From: Chlorobiota bacterium
GTDB taxonomy: Bacteria; Bacteroidota; Bacteroidia; Bacteroidales; Marinilabiliaceae
Reading direction: 5' to 3'
Assembly (NCBI GenBank): GCA_013153405.1
Contig: JAADEM010000150.1
Location: forward strand, 1-60,326
DNA length: 60,326 nucleotides
Under the pieces are notes generated by a model. That model saw only the letters and a list, made by a program, of their open reading frames with translations. It was not told the origin of the DNA and did no database searches. The position numbers were made by a program, and so were the translations under genes. Positions 17,232 through 26,166 of the stretch are shown one piece after another; within the stretch, counting starts at the first letter, position 1; each line of letters starts with the position of its first letter.

Positions 17232-19805
17232 ATGACAGTTAACACCATCGATCTTAAATCTGATGAAAAACAAAAAGTGTACACACATGACGAGGCATTC
17301 AACTCTTCGCTTGAGTATTTTCACGGCGACGAGCTGGCAGCCCGCGTATGGCTGAACAAGTACGCTTTAAAAGATGCTGAAGGCAATATCTTTGAGCTGA
17401 ATCCGGATGACATGCACTGGCGGTTGGCCCGTGAAATAGCCCGTATAGAAAATAAGTATCCGAATCCTATGACGGTAGAAGAACTATACGGATTATTTAG
17501 AAGATTCAAGTATATAGTACCGCAAGGCGGTCCGATGTCAGGCATTGGAAATAATCAGCAAGTAGCATCTTTATCAAACTGTTTCGTAATAGGAAATGAT
17601 GGTGATGCTGATTCATACGGAGGCATAATGAAAATAGATCAGGAACAAGTACAGCTAATGAAACGTCGCGGTGGTGTCGGCCATGATCTTTCTCACATTC
17701 GCCCCAAAGGTTCACCCGTTAAAAATTCAGCTATAACATCAACCGGTATTGTTCCGTTTATGGAACGCTACAGCAACTCGACAAGAGAGGTTGCTCAGGA
17801 CGGTCGCAGAGGCGCATTAATGCTTAGCGTATCCATCAAGCATCCCGATTCTGAACAGTTCATTGACGCTAAAATGGAACAGGGGAAGGTAACCGGAGCA
17901 AATGTTTCGGTAAAGATCGATGATCAGTTTATGAAGAGCGTAATAGACAACAAGCCATATATACAACAATATCCTGTAGATGCCAGCGAACCTAAAGTAA
18001 AAAAAGAAACCGATGCTGTCAAACTATGGAATAAGATAGTTCACAATGCCTGGAAATCAGCAGAACCGGGTATTTTGTTCTGGGATACCATTATAAGGGA
18101 ATCTGTACCAGATTCGTATGCCGATCTTGGATACCGCACCGTATCAACAAATCCCTGCGGCGAAATACCATTATGTCCTTACGACAGTTGTCGCCTGATT
18201 GCTATAAACCTGTATTCATATGTGGAAAACCCATTTACCCCGGAAGCTAAATTCAACTTCGAACTATTTAAAAAGCATGCAGGGTATGCTCAGCGTATTA
18301 TGGATGACATAATCGATCTTGAACTGGAGAAGATTGATGCAATATTAGGTAAAATAGAAGAAGACCCGGAACCCGATACTGTGAAGAGAGTTGAACGTGA
18401 ACTTTGGGAAAATATCCGGAAAAAAGCAGTGGAAGGAAGACGTACCGGTGTAGGCATCACAGGTGAAGGCGATATGCTTGCTGCACTTGGGCTTCAGTAC
18501 GGCAGTGATATAGCTACCGATTTTTCGGTAGAAGTTCACAAAACCCTTGCAATTTCAGCCTACAGATCGTCAGTGAATATGGCTAAAGAAAGAGGTTCAT
18601 TTCCAATTTACAGCTACGAAAGAGAAAAGAACAACCCTTTTATTAAGAGACTTTTCGAAGCAGATCCGTGGCTTGAGGCTGAAATGAAACAGTACGGAAG
18701 AAGAAATATTGCACTTTTGACCATAGCTCCTACCGGTACTACAAGCTTAATGACACAAACTACATCAGGTATTGAACCTGTATTCATGCCGGTATACAAA
18801 CGTCGCAGAAAAGTTAACCCGAACGATCCGGAAGTCAAAGTCGATTTTATTGATGAAGTTGGTGACCACTGGGAAGAGTACACAGTATTTCACCACAAGT
18901 TCGTAACCTGGATGAAGGCTAACAATTATGATGTAACCAAAGACTACACTCAGGAAGAGATTGATGAACTGGTTAAGAAGTCTCCTTACTACAATGCAAC
19001 ATCAAACGATGTAAACTGGTTGAACAAAGTACGAATGCAGGGTAAAATACAGAAGTGGGTAGACCATTCTATCAGTGTAACCATAAATCTGCCTGAGGAT
19101 GCAACAGAGGAGCTTGTAGGGCAACTTTACATCGAAGCCTGGAAGAGTGGTTGCAAAGGAGTAACCGTTTATCGTGAAGGCAGTCGTTCCGGTGTTCTTG
19201 TTTCAAACAAAAAAGAAGAGAAAAAAGAAGAAACAGAAGATAAACAGGAAAATAAATTTCCACAAAAACGTCCTCAGATTCTCGAGGCAGATGTTGTACG
19301 TTTTCAGAACAACAAAGAAAAATGGATTGCTTTTGTCGGACTAATCGATGGTAAACCTTATGAAATTTTCACAGGTCTTTCAGATGACGAAGACGGAATA
19401 CTACTGCCCAAATCTGTAAGTAAAGGAAAAATCATTAAAAACAGAGACGAAAACGGAGTAAGCCGTTATGACTTCCAATACGAAAACAAACGAGGCTACA
19501 AGACAACAATAGAAGGATTATCTCACAAATTCAACAAGGAGTTCTGGAACTATGCAAAACTTATATCAGGAGTTTTGCGTCACGGAATGCCTATCGAAGA
19601 TGTACTTAATCTCGTTTCAGGTTTACAACTCGACAGTGAATCGATAAACACCTGGAAAAACGGAGTAGAAAGAGCCCTTAAAAAATATATCCCGAACGGC
19701 ACCAAGGCCAAAAAAGGACATTGTGAGAACTGTGGTTCTGACAGTCTGATATATCAGGAAGGATGCCTGATATGTACAACCTGCGGAACGTCGAAATGCG
19801 GGTAA
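17232..19805 (+). CDS. nrdJ: Adenosylcobalamin-dependent (class II) ribonucleotide reductase
   Basis: Reduces ribonucleotides to deoxyribonucleotides using a cobalamin-generated thiyl radical, so it works with or without oxygen. The 857-residue chain has the 10-stranded barrel landmarks: LSNCFV (substrate-side cysteine), TNPCGEIPL (radical cysteine with the catalytic glutamate) and IAPTGTTS. A TSCPD-type domain around 690-810 is followed by a C-terminal zinc-ribbon-like tail with CENCG, CLICTTCG and a final CG that should supply the re-reducing cysteines. There is no N-terminal ATP cone. It stands alone between two terminators with no radical-generating NrdB or NrdG beside it, as expected for class II. 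Confidence 0.93.
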   Translation: MTVNTIDLKSDEKQKVYTHDEAFNSSLEYFHGDELAARVWLNKYALKDAEGNIFELNPDDMHWRLAREIARIENKYPNPMTVEELYGLFRRFKYIVPQGGPMSGIGNNQQVASLSNCFVIGNDGDADSYGGIMKIDQEQVQLMKRRGGVGHDLSHIRPKGSPVKNSAITSTGIVPFMERYSNSTREVAQDGRRGALMLSVSIKHPDSEQFIDAKMEQGKVTGANVSVKIDDQFMKSVIDNKPYIQQYPVDASEPKVKKETDAVKLWNKIVHNAWKSAEPGILFWDTIIRESVPDSYADLGYRTVSTNPCGEIPLCPYDSCRLIAINLYSYVENPFTPEAKFNFELFKKHAGYAQRIMDDIIDLELEKIDAILGKIEEDPEPDTVKRVERELWENIRKKAVEGRRTGVGITGEGDMLAALGLQYGSDIATDFSVEVHKTLAISAYRSSVNMAKERGSFPIYSYEREKNNPFIKRLFEADPWLEAEMKQYGRRNIALLTIAPTGTTSLMTQTTSGIEPVFMPVYKRRRKVNPNDPEVKVDFIDEVGDHWEEYTVFHHKFVTWMKANNYDVTKDYTQEEIDELVKKSPYYNATSNDVNWLNKVRMQGKIQKWVDHSISVTINLPEDATEELVGQLYIEAWKSGCKGVTVYREGSRSGVLVSNKKEEKKEETEDKQENKFPQKRPQILEADVVRFQNNKEKWIAFVGLIDGKPYEIFTGLSDDEDGILLPKSVSKGKIIKNRDENGVSRYDFQYENKRGYKTTIEGLSHKFNKEFWNYAKLISGVLRHGMPIEDVLNLVSGLQLDSESINTWKNGVERALKKYIPNGTKAKKGHCENCGSDSLIYQEGCLICTTCGTSKCG

Positions 19806-19827
19806 ACAACCTTTAGCATGGAAAGAG

Positions 19828-19865
19828 AAAGGGGGAGTAACCAAAAGGTTCTCCTCCTTTTTTTA
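19828..19865 (+). terminator. Terminator after nrdJ
   Basis: Imperfect hairpin (arms around GGGGGAGTAACC and GGTTCTCCTCC, AAAA loop, one bulge) followed by seven T, 23 bases after the stop. Confidence 0.75.
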
Positions 19866-19914
19866 ACATTAACGGTTAGCGGTGTTCATACATCAGTATG
19901 AGCATGTATTTTCT

Positions 19915-19922
19915 TATCTTTG
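19915..19922 (+). promoter_or_regulatory. -7 promoter element of gltX
   Basis: Exact TATCTTTG 15 bases before the ATG at 19938. It overlaps the TTG that would start the longest frame, which argues for the ATG. Confidence 0.55.
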
Positions 19923-19937
19923 CAAAAAAAAACAATT

Positions 19938-21452
19938 ATGTCAGATTCGAAAGTAAGAGTACGATTTGCACCAAGCCCAACAGGGCCATTGCATATGGGC
20001 GGAGTAAGAACCGCACTTTTTAATTATTTATTTGCAAAAAAAAATAACGGAACTTTTATTCTTAGAATAGAAGACACAGACCAAACCAGATATGTACCGG
20101 GTGCTGAAAAGTACATCATCGAGGCACTTGAATGGTGCGGGCTAAATCCCGATGAGAAACCCGGATACAGCTGTGGTTTCGGACCTTATCGTCAATCGGA
20201 AAGAAAAGATATTTATAAAACTTTTGCCCAAAAGCTAATCTCAACAGGGCACGCATATTATGCATTTGACACTCCGGAAGAGCTGGACTCAAAACGTAAA
20301 GAACTGGAAAAAGATAAAAAGGTATTCACATACAATGCCCACACTAGATCTCAAATGCGCAATTCTCTCTCTTTGTCTGAAGATGAAGTTACAGAATTGC
20401 TGAAGGGCGATTATGTAATACGGTTTAAAATGCCCGATAACGAAACCGTGGAAGAAGAGGATATTATACGTGGTAAAGTGTCTTTCAACACCCGAGAACT
20501 TGACGATAAAATACTTTTTAAGTCAGATGGCATGCCGACATATCATCTTGCAAATGTTGTTGATGACCATTTTATGAAGATATCGCATGTAATCAGAGGT
20601 GAAGAATGGCTACCATCATTACCGCTCCATATATTGCTTTACAAATCATTTGGATGGAATACCCCGAAATTTGCCCATCTGCCTTTGATTCTTAAACCCA
20701 CAGGCAAAGGTAAATTAAGCAAACGCGACGGAGACAAAGCCGGCTTTCCGGTATTTCCGCTTCAATGGAAAGATCCTGAAAGCGGAGATATTTCATCGGG
20801 ATACAGAGAGGAGGGCTATTTCCCCGAAGCATTTGTAAACATGCTGGCAATGTTGGGTTGGAATCCTGGCACCGAACAGGAAATTTTCAGTATGGATGAA
20901 TTAATCGAACTTTTCTCCCTTGAGAGAGTCAATAAGTCAGGAGCTCGATTCGATCCCGAAAAAACAAAATGGTTTAACCAGCAGCATCTTCTAAGAAAAA
21001 CAGACAGGCAATTAAGTGTTCTGTTCAGTAAAGAACTTGACAAAAGAGGAATCAAAGCTGATGAGAATTTCACCGAGAAAGTTGTTTCGCTTGTCAAAGA
21101 ACGTGTCTCTTTTGTTCATGAGATATGGGATCAGGCATCATTTTTTTTCATCGCCCCCGTTGAATACGACCCTAAGGTTGTAAAGAAAAGATGGAAAGGT
21201 GATGTTCCGGCATTTATGAAAGAACTTGCAGAAAAGCTTAATGAAGTAAATGAGTGGAAAGCCGATAAGATTAAATCCTACATTGCGGCTCTTATCGAAG
21301 AAAAAGGCCTTGGTTTCGGACTTGTTATGAATGCTCTGCGGCTGGCACTGGTTGGCGGTGGTTTCGGTCCCGACCTTATGACCATTGCCGAAATGATAGG
21401 AAAAGAGGAGACCATACAAAGGATAAAAAATGCTGTAGAGAAACTGGGATAA
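19938..21452 (+). CDS. gltX: Glutamyl-tRNA synthetase
   Basis: Class I aminoacyl-tRNA synthetase charging tRNA-Glu. The 504-residue protein carries the HIGH motif as PSPTGPLHMGG near residue 10 and the KMSKS motif as KLSKRDG near 260, with the helical anticodon-binding domain after about 330. The ATG at 19938 was preferred over TTG at 19920, which lies in the promoter. A repeat element follows the stop by 33 bases, and the gene faces the end of the dcw cluster. Confidence 0.96.
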   Translation: MSDSKVRVRFAPSPTGPLHMGGVRTALFNYLFAKKNNGTFILRIEDTDQTRYVPGAEKYIIEALEWCGLNPDEKPGYSCGFGPYRQSERKDIYKTFAQKLISTGHAYYAFDTPEELDSKRKELEKDKKVFTYNAHTRSQMRNSLSLSEDEVTELLKGDYVIRFKMPDNETVEEEDIIRGKVSFNTRELDDKILFKSDGMPTYHLANVVDDHFMKISHVIRGEEWLPSLPLHILLYKSFGWNTPKFAHLPLILKPTGKGKLSKRDGDKAGFPVFPLQWKDPESGDISSGYREEGYFPEAFVNMLAMLGWNPGTEQEIFSMDELIELFSLERVNKSGARFDPEKTKWFNQQHLLRKTDRQLSVLFSKELDKRGIKADENFTEKVVSLVKERVSFVHEIWDQASFFFIAPVEYDPKVVKKRWKGDVPAFMKELAEKLNEVNEWKADKIKSYIAALIEEKGLGFGLVMNALRLALVGGGFGPDLMTIAEMIGKEETIQRIKNAVEKLG

Positions 21453-21484
21453 ATATCCGAACAAAATGAAAGCCAACGAGGCAG

Positions 21485-21540
21485 CCAAAAAAGTAAAAAA
21501 ACAGACATCATTGTGAATCCCATTTTATGGGGTGAAGTCT
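21485..21540. repeat. Truncated third copy of the interspersed repeat
   Basis: Begins with CCAAAAAAGTAAAAAAACA, closely matching the left end of the 40031 copy. It continues with ATCATTGTGAA and the 19-base CCCATTTTATGGGGTGAAG (21519-21537), which recurs exactly at 21734-21752 in the neighbouring full copy. It ends where that copy begins, so the two are tandem or one has inserted beside the other. Confidence 0.65.
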
Positions 21541-21542
21541 GA

Positions 21543-21928
21543 GGATGTCCAAAAAGTAAGAAAATAACGCCATTGCGAGGAGGAACGACGAAGTATTCTC
21601 TTGATTTTCAACACATATAACCTTAGAGATTCCCTGCCTGCGCCGTGCTACGGCAGGCAGGCTTCACTTTGTTACCAATAACGGAATTGCTTAAAACATT
21701 GATTGTATACAAGACTTATACGTCATTGCAAACCCCATTTTATGGGGTGAAGCAATCTCAGAACCGTCGAGATCGCCTGCCCGACTTGGTCAAGCGGGCC
21801 TGTCTGACAGGATTATCCAGGCAGGCTTCTTCACTCGCGCTAATCGCGATGACGCTGATATTCCGTCATTTTCTCTTATCCTCAAAAATTTGGGGTGAAT
21901 TCTCCGAATGACGACTTTTTGGACATCC
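21543..21928. repeat. Interspersed repeat element, copy A (386 bp, TIR-bounded)
   Basis: Bounded by perfect 15-bp terminal inverted repeats GGATGTCCAAAAAGT (21543-21557) and its complement (21914-21928). The interior is a patchwork of hairpins: GC-rich CCTGCC/GGCAGG arms near 21633-21662, CCCC/GGGG near 21733-21747, CCTGCCCG/CGGGC near 21776-21799 and a CGCGCTAATCGCG-type arm near 21836-21848. Copies of a GTCATTGC...AAGCAATCTC-like unit recur. No open frame of note lies within. It resembles copy B at 40031-40388 along its length. It fills the space between the convergent ends of gltX and yqeY, so it may also stop transcription from both sides. Confidence 0.85.
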
Positions 21929-21957
21929 ACTTTTTCAAATATTTTTATGCAATATGA

Positions 21958-22407
21958 TCAGGAAAGCAGTTTTCTGACCACTGCCGATATCTCTTTCCCG
22001 TCAGCTTTACCTGCCAGCTTTTTGGATGCAATTCCCATAACTTTTCCCATCTCCTTCATTGATGTGGCACCAACCTCATCAATTACCTCTTTCACGGCCT
22101 TTTCTAGCTCCTCAGCGGACATCGGTTCGGGCAGGTAACGGCTTATTATCTTTGCCTCAGCTTCTTCTTTCTCGGCAAGCTCTGGTCTGCCTTGCTGAAT
22201 GTAAATGGCAGCAACATCAAGGCGCTGCTTAACCATCTTCTGCATTATTTTTATGGCATCCGATTCCGACACTTCACCTGAGCTTCCCTTTGCTGATCTT
22301 GCCTCAAGAAGCTCCTTTTTTATTGCGCGCAACGATTCCAGTGCTACTTTGTCCTTGGCTTTCATTGCGGTTTTTATATCTTCTGATATCTTATCTATAA
22401 AATCCAT
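21958..22407 (-). CDS. yqeY: GatB/YqeY-domain protein
   Basis: 149-residue cytoplasmic protein made entirely of the YqeY domain, the helical module that forms the tRNA-binding tail of the GatB amidotransferase subunit. The N-terminal MDFIDKISEDIKTAMKAKDK and the central KMVKQR with SRYLPEPMS are typical. The stand-alone family is linked to tRNA handling, but its activity is unproven. It is the last gene of the division cluster, 22 bases after ftsZ. Confidence 0.9.
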   Translation of the reverse strand: MDFIDKISEDIKTAMKAKDKVALESLRAIKKELLEARSAKGSSGEVSESDAIKIMQKMVKQRLDVAAIYIQQGRPELAEKEEAEAKIISRYLPEPMSAEELEKAVKEVIDEVGATSMKEMGKVMGIASKKLAGKADGKEISAVVRKLLS

Positions 22408-22429
22408 TATATTTAATTTTACGTTTCTC

Positions 22430-23926
22430 TTAATCTACATTATCGTGCAGGTAGGGATTATTTTTTCTTAATGTAACACCTTTTTCAGGGTCATCAATAA
22501 GCGAAAACCTGCTAACCTTTTCTCCTTTTGTTTTTTCTTTTTCCGACTCCTGTCTGCCTGCAGGAAATCCTCGCCTTTTATAGGCAGGCACATTCTCCAT
22601 TTGTTCTATTATCTTATCATCCTCAATATCATCAGGAAATACATCAGTCACAGGCTGAATTACCTGTTCAACATCGGGAACTGACTGTTGGGCATTGTGA
22701 GAATTTCCTCCTGTCTTTTTTATCACGGGTCTGTATAGTTCATCTATCATCTCCCGTTTTGCATCCTTATCTTTTCCCAGGTCAAAAGTTATTGTTTCTC
22801 CTACCTTTGGTTCAACCGAACCTGAAGGCATATTCTCTTCAGGCAACATTTTTCCGGAACGGGTATCTTTTTCCCTTGTACCATCAAAGCCATCGAGAGG
22901 AATACGAATTACATCATTGCCACCTTCCCTGCCGGCATCTTCATCCGATTCATATTCATATCCAAATCCGGTAGCAATAATGGTAACATTAACTTTATTC
23001 CCCAGTTTTTCATCAATGCCAGTTCCCCATATGATAGAAGCATTTGCTCCTACTATATCCTGAACAAAATCGGTTATCTGGCCAACCTCATCCATTGTAA
23101 TTTCATCTTTACCTGAAGTAATATTAAGCAGTATATTCTGAACCCCTGAGATGTCATAGTTATTAAGTAACGGAGAGTCGAGGGCTGCCTGAATAGCATC
23201 AATAGCCCTGTTTTCACCTTCAGCCGAAGCAGACCCCATAATTGCGACACCACTGTTTTTCATGACGGTTTCCACATCGGCAAAGTCTACATTTATATAT
23301 CCGTGAACGGTAATAATTTCAGCAATTCCCTTAGCTGCTGTTGCCAGAACATCATCTGCTTTGGCAAATGCATTCGACAGTTTCAGGTCTCCGTACATAT
23401 CACGCAGCTTCTCATTATTGATGATAAGCAGTGCATCAACATGTTTCTTTATTTCCGCTATTCCGTCAAGAGCCTGGGTTATTCTTTTTTCGCCTTCAAA
23501 CCGGAAAGGAATGGTAACTATTCCAACAGTAAGGATTCCCATCTCATGAGCAGCTTTTGCAATAATAGGTGCGGCTCCGGTTCCTGTTCCACCTCCCATC
23601 CCTGCTGTAACAAATATCATTTTTGTATTATCCTCCAGCACACGAACCACATCTTCCAGGTTTTCGATGGCTGCCTGTTTTCCGGTTTCCGGTTTATTGC
23701 CAGCTCCACGTCCCTCTGTCAGGGTTTCGCCCAACTGTATTTTAACCGGCACCGGACTATTGCTTAATGCCTGGGCATCGGTGTTACACACCACAAAATT
23801 CACATCCTTAATGCCCTTATTATACATGTAATTTACGGCATTTCCCCCGCCTCCACCGACACCGATTACTTTTATTATCGATGAGCGCTCGGCCGGTATC
23901 TCAAAATTCATCAAATCATCTTCCAT
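22430..23926 (-). CDS. ftsZ: Cell division protein FtsZ
   Basis: Tubulin-like GTPase that polymerises into the division ring. The 498 residues include the GTP-binding core with GVGGGGGNAVN near 22-32 and the tubulin signature GGGTGTGAAP near 115, followed by the T7 catalytic loop. An unusually long variable linker of roughly 130 residues precedes a short C-terminal conserved segment. In that linker the peptide GFPAGRQE is encoded by GC-rich repeat-like DNA (22556-22592). It follows ftsA by 25 bases and precedes yqeY. The start ATG at 23926 gives a normal short N-terminal tail. Confidence 0.97.
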   Translation of the reverse strand: MEDDLMNFEIPAERSSIIKVIGVGGGGGNAVNYMYNKGIKDVNFVVCNTDAQALSNSPVPVKIQLGETLTEGRGAGNKPETGKQAAIENLEDVVRVLEDNTKMIFVTAGMGGGTGTGAAPIIAKAAHEMGILTVGIVTIPFRFEGEKRITQALDGIAEIKKHVDALLIINNEKLRDMYGDLKLSNAFAKADDVLATAAKGIAEIITVHGYINVDFADVETVMKNSGVAIMGSASAEGENRAIDAIQAALDSPLLNNYDISGVQNILLNITSGKDEITMDEVGQITDFVQDIVGANASIIWGTGIDEKLGNKVNVTIIATGFGYEYESDEDAGREGGNDVIRIPLDGFDGTREKDTRSGKMLPEENMPSGSVEPKVGETITFDLGKDKDAKREMIDELYRPVIKKTGGNSHNAQQSVPDVEQVIQPVTDVFPDDIEDDKIIEQMENVPAYKRRGFPAGRQESEKEKTKGEKVSRFSLIDDPEKGVTLRKNNPYLHDNVD

Positions 23927-23951
23927 AGTAAAATACAGTTTGGATTCTTAA

Positions 23952-25340
23952 TTACATATCTGCATCCTTCTCATCGAACATTGAAGCCAGAGAATTCTTC
24001 ATTCCGTCAAACATACCGTCGAAAAGGGAACCGGTAAATCCGGCTGTGTTTTTCCTGGTTCTTTCTTTTTTCCTTGTGCCCCATGACGATGTTTTATTTT
24101 TATTTTTTTCTTTTTCTGCAATTACCCGTTCTGTTTCAGGTTCCAGATCGCCGAACAGTTCCGGCTCACCAATTGAACTGGTTTGTTTCTGAAGTGCACT
24201 AAGCAACAGACCTATACTTGTAGCATACATAGGCAGTGCCGCCTTCTCCGGAACATTACCCTTCAGAAACCTGTCGGGAATTCCAATCCTCACATCAAGG
24301 GCGGTTCGGTACTTAATCAAATCATCTATATTTTTAAGCAATGCACCGCCTCCGGTAACCACAATTCCTGCTCCCAGTTCATCGTAAAAACCAGACTTCT
24401 CAATCTGACGCTGCACCAGGTCAATAATCTCCTCCATGCGTGCCTGAATTATATATGACAAATTACGGAATGATATCTCTTTAGGCTCCCAGCCGTCAAG
24501 ACCGGGAATGGTAACCACCATATCATCACGTTCTCTCTCTCCTATTGCAGCACCAAACTGAACCTTGAGTGCTTCGGCCTGTTTATACAAGATTGAGCAA
24601 CCATGTTTAATATCAGAGGTAACAACATTGCCTCCGAAAGGAATAACTGCTGTATGGCGGATTATTCCATCATAAAAAACAGCAACATCGGTAGTTCCGC
24701 CACCAATATCAACAAGAACAACACCGGCCTCTTTTTCGTCCTCTGTAAGCACACTGTGAGAGGATGCCAATGGTTCAAGAATAAGTCCCTGAAGTTCAAG
24801 GCCGACTTTCTTTATACATTTCTGGATATTATTTACCGATGCAATACGTCCCAACACAATATGAAAGTTTCCTTCAAGACGACGTCCTGACATTCCTACC
24901 GGCTGTTTAACACCGGCTTCGTTATCCACTTTATAGTCCTGTGGAATTACATGCATAATTTTTTCACCGGCTTCAATCAAAATCTTAAAGTTATCCCTGT
25001 AAAGCTGATCAACATCATCTTTAGTAATTTCCGAATGATCGGTTATAAACCTGGAAACCTTATTCTGAAGACTGCGAATATGTTGTCCGGCTATACCTAC
25101 ATACACTTTTTCCAGCTTGATACTGAGATTACTTTCCACTTTTTGCAAAACATCCCGTATAGCCGCCACCGTTTCTTCAATATTTAACACAACACCTCTT
25201 TTCACTCCGGTAGAAGGTACACTCTCCATACCAAGCAATTCAAGGCCGCCGTCTTCGGTTTTCCGGCCTACAACCGCAACAATCTTAGTTGTTCCAATGT
25301 CAATAGCTGCAATCAGGTTTGATTCACTCATCATAGTCAT
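23952..25340 (-). CDS. ftsA: Cell division protein FtsA
   Basis: Actin-fold ATPase that tethers FtsZ to the membrane. About 462 residues. The N-terminus has the phosphate-binding AAIDIGTTKIVAVVG. The SHS2/1C region and VLVDIGGGTTDVAVF follow, then GAGIVVTGGGALL. The last residues, SLFDGMFDGMKNSLASMF, can form the amphipathic membrane-targeting helix. The ATG at 25340 was selected because it overlaps the ftsQ stop as ATGA; a TTG at 25355 and an ATG at 25334 are alternatives. It is translationally coupled between ftsQ and ftsZ. Confidence 0.95.
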   Translation of the reverse strand: MTMMSESNLIAAIDIGTTKIVAVVGRKTEDGGLELLGMESVPSTGVKRGVVLNIEETVAAIRDVLQKVESNLSIKLEKVYVGIAGQHIRSLQNKVSRFITDHSEITKDDVDQLYRDNFKILIEAGEKIMHVIPQDYKVDNEAGVKQPVGMSGRRLEGNFHIVLGRIASVNNIQKCIKKVGLELQGLILEPLASSHSVLTEDEKEAGVVLVDIGGGTTDVAVFYDGIIRHTAVIPFGGNVVTSDIKHGCSILYKQAEALKVQFGAAIGERERDDMVVTIPGLDGWEPKEISFRNLSYIIQARMEEIIDLVQRQIEKSGFYDELGAGIVVTGGGALLKNIDDLIKYRTALDVRIGIPDRFLKGNVPEKAALPMYATSIGLLLSALQKQTSSIGEPELFGDLEPETERVIAEKEKNKNKTSSWGTRKKERTRKNTAGFTGSLFDGMFDGMKNSLASMFDEKDADM

Positions 25341-26074
25341 TTGGCTTTTGAGCAAACAATTTGCCCTTCATATTTTAAACTTACTTTTTTATATACATTC
25401 CACTCTCTGGCATCCCAACCGTTTTGGTATAATGCTTTCAGATTCCTGAATTTCTCTTCCATTCTGTCAATAGGTCCGAACTCCACAATATGGTCGCCAA
25501 CCCTTGGAACAAGAATAAATTCACCATTTTTATTCACATAAATCTGTTCAATCTGTGACCTCCAGAACTCATCATTACTTATAAAACCGGCAAGTTTAAA
25601 AAGCTCATCCCTGTTTTTAAGCTTTTTAATATATCCATTTGCCACCAGCACATGTGCTGTATATTTTGCAGAAAGCGGCATTTTTTCACCGTCTTCATCA
25701 ATATAATATGATGTATGCGAATCTTCAAATACCCTTAATACCGGCCTTTTCTGGTCTACTTCAACATGCATAACACCACCTACGGTAAAAAACACCTCAC
25801 AGTTCTCTATTGCCGGGTTCTTTTCAATAAAGTGTTCTATATTCTCGGTATTAATATCATTTATGTTTTTTCCAAGAATTCCCGGATATTTCTGCAGTAT
25901 TGCCAACCGCAATTCATCAGATGATATAAAACGATTGACTGTACTGTCATTAATTTCCGTACGTATATCCCTGCAAACCGTCTTATTCCTGTCTGCTGAC
26001 ACAAATCCCAGTATAACCGGAAAATACAAGACTAATGCCGCAACAGCCAATATCTTCACTACTCTCTTCATCAT
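25337..26074 (-). CDS. ftsQ: Cell division protein FtsQ
   Basis: Bitopic division protein that links the early ring to the septal synthase. The 245-residue chain has one N-terminal membrane helix (about 8-27), then a POTRA-like region with INDINTENIEHFIEKNPAIENCEVFF and a beta-rich domain ending VSLKYEGQIVC. Sequence conservation in this family is low, so the call rests on topology, the POTRA segment and position between murC and ftsA. It overlaps ftsA by four bases and is separated from murC by 92 bases. Confidence 0.88.
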   Translation of the reverse strand: MMKRVVKILAVAALVLYFPVILGFVSADRNKTVCRDIRTEINDSTVNRFISSDELRLAILQKYPGILGKNINDINTENIEHFIEKNPAIENCEVFFTVGGVMHVEVDQKRPVLRVFEDSHTSYYIDEDGEKMPLSAKYTAHVLVANGYIKKLKNRDELFKLAGFISNDEFWRSQIEQIYVNKNGEFILVPRVGDHIVEFGPIDRMEEKFRNLKALYQNGWDAREWNVYKKVSLKYEGQIVCSKAK

Positions 26075-26166
26075 TGCACAGTTTACCTCCGCTTAAATAT
26101 ACATTTTTTAACAATTCCGAAACCTCTCATAAACAGTTTTTTATTAACATTTTATCCAGAGGTAGT

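Noticed and set aside
21645-21911. 88-codon frame inside repeat copy A
   Set aside because: Made of the GC-rich palindromes of the element; the corresponding frame is not preserved in copy B.
21543-21928. CRISPR array
   Set aside because: Repeated motifs are palindromic, irregularly spaced and in both orientations; no regular repeat-spacer periodicity and no cas genes anywhere in the window.
22528-22974. Plus-strand frame opposite the ftsZ C-terminal region
   Set aside because: Complement of the ftsZ linker; proline/leucine-rich shadow translation.
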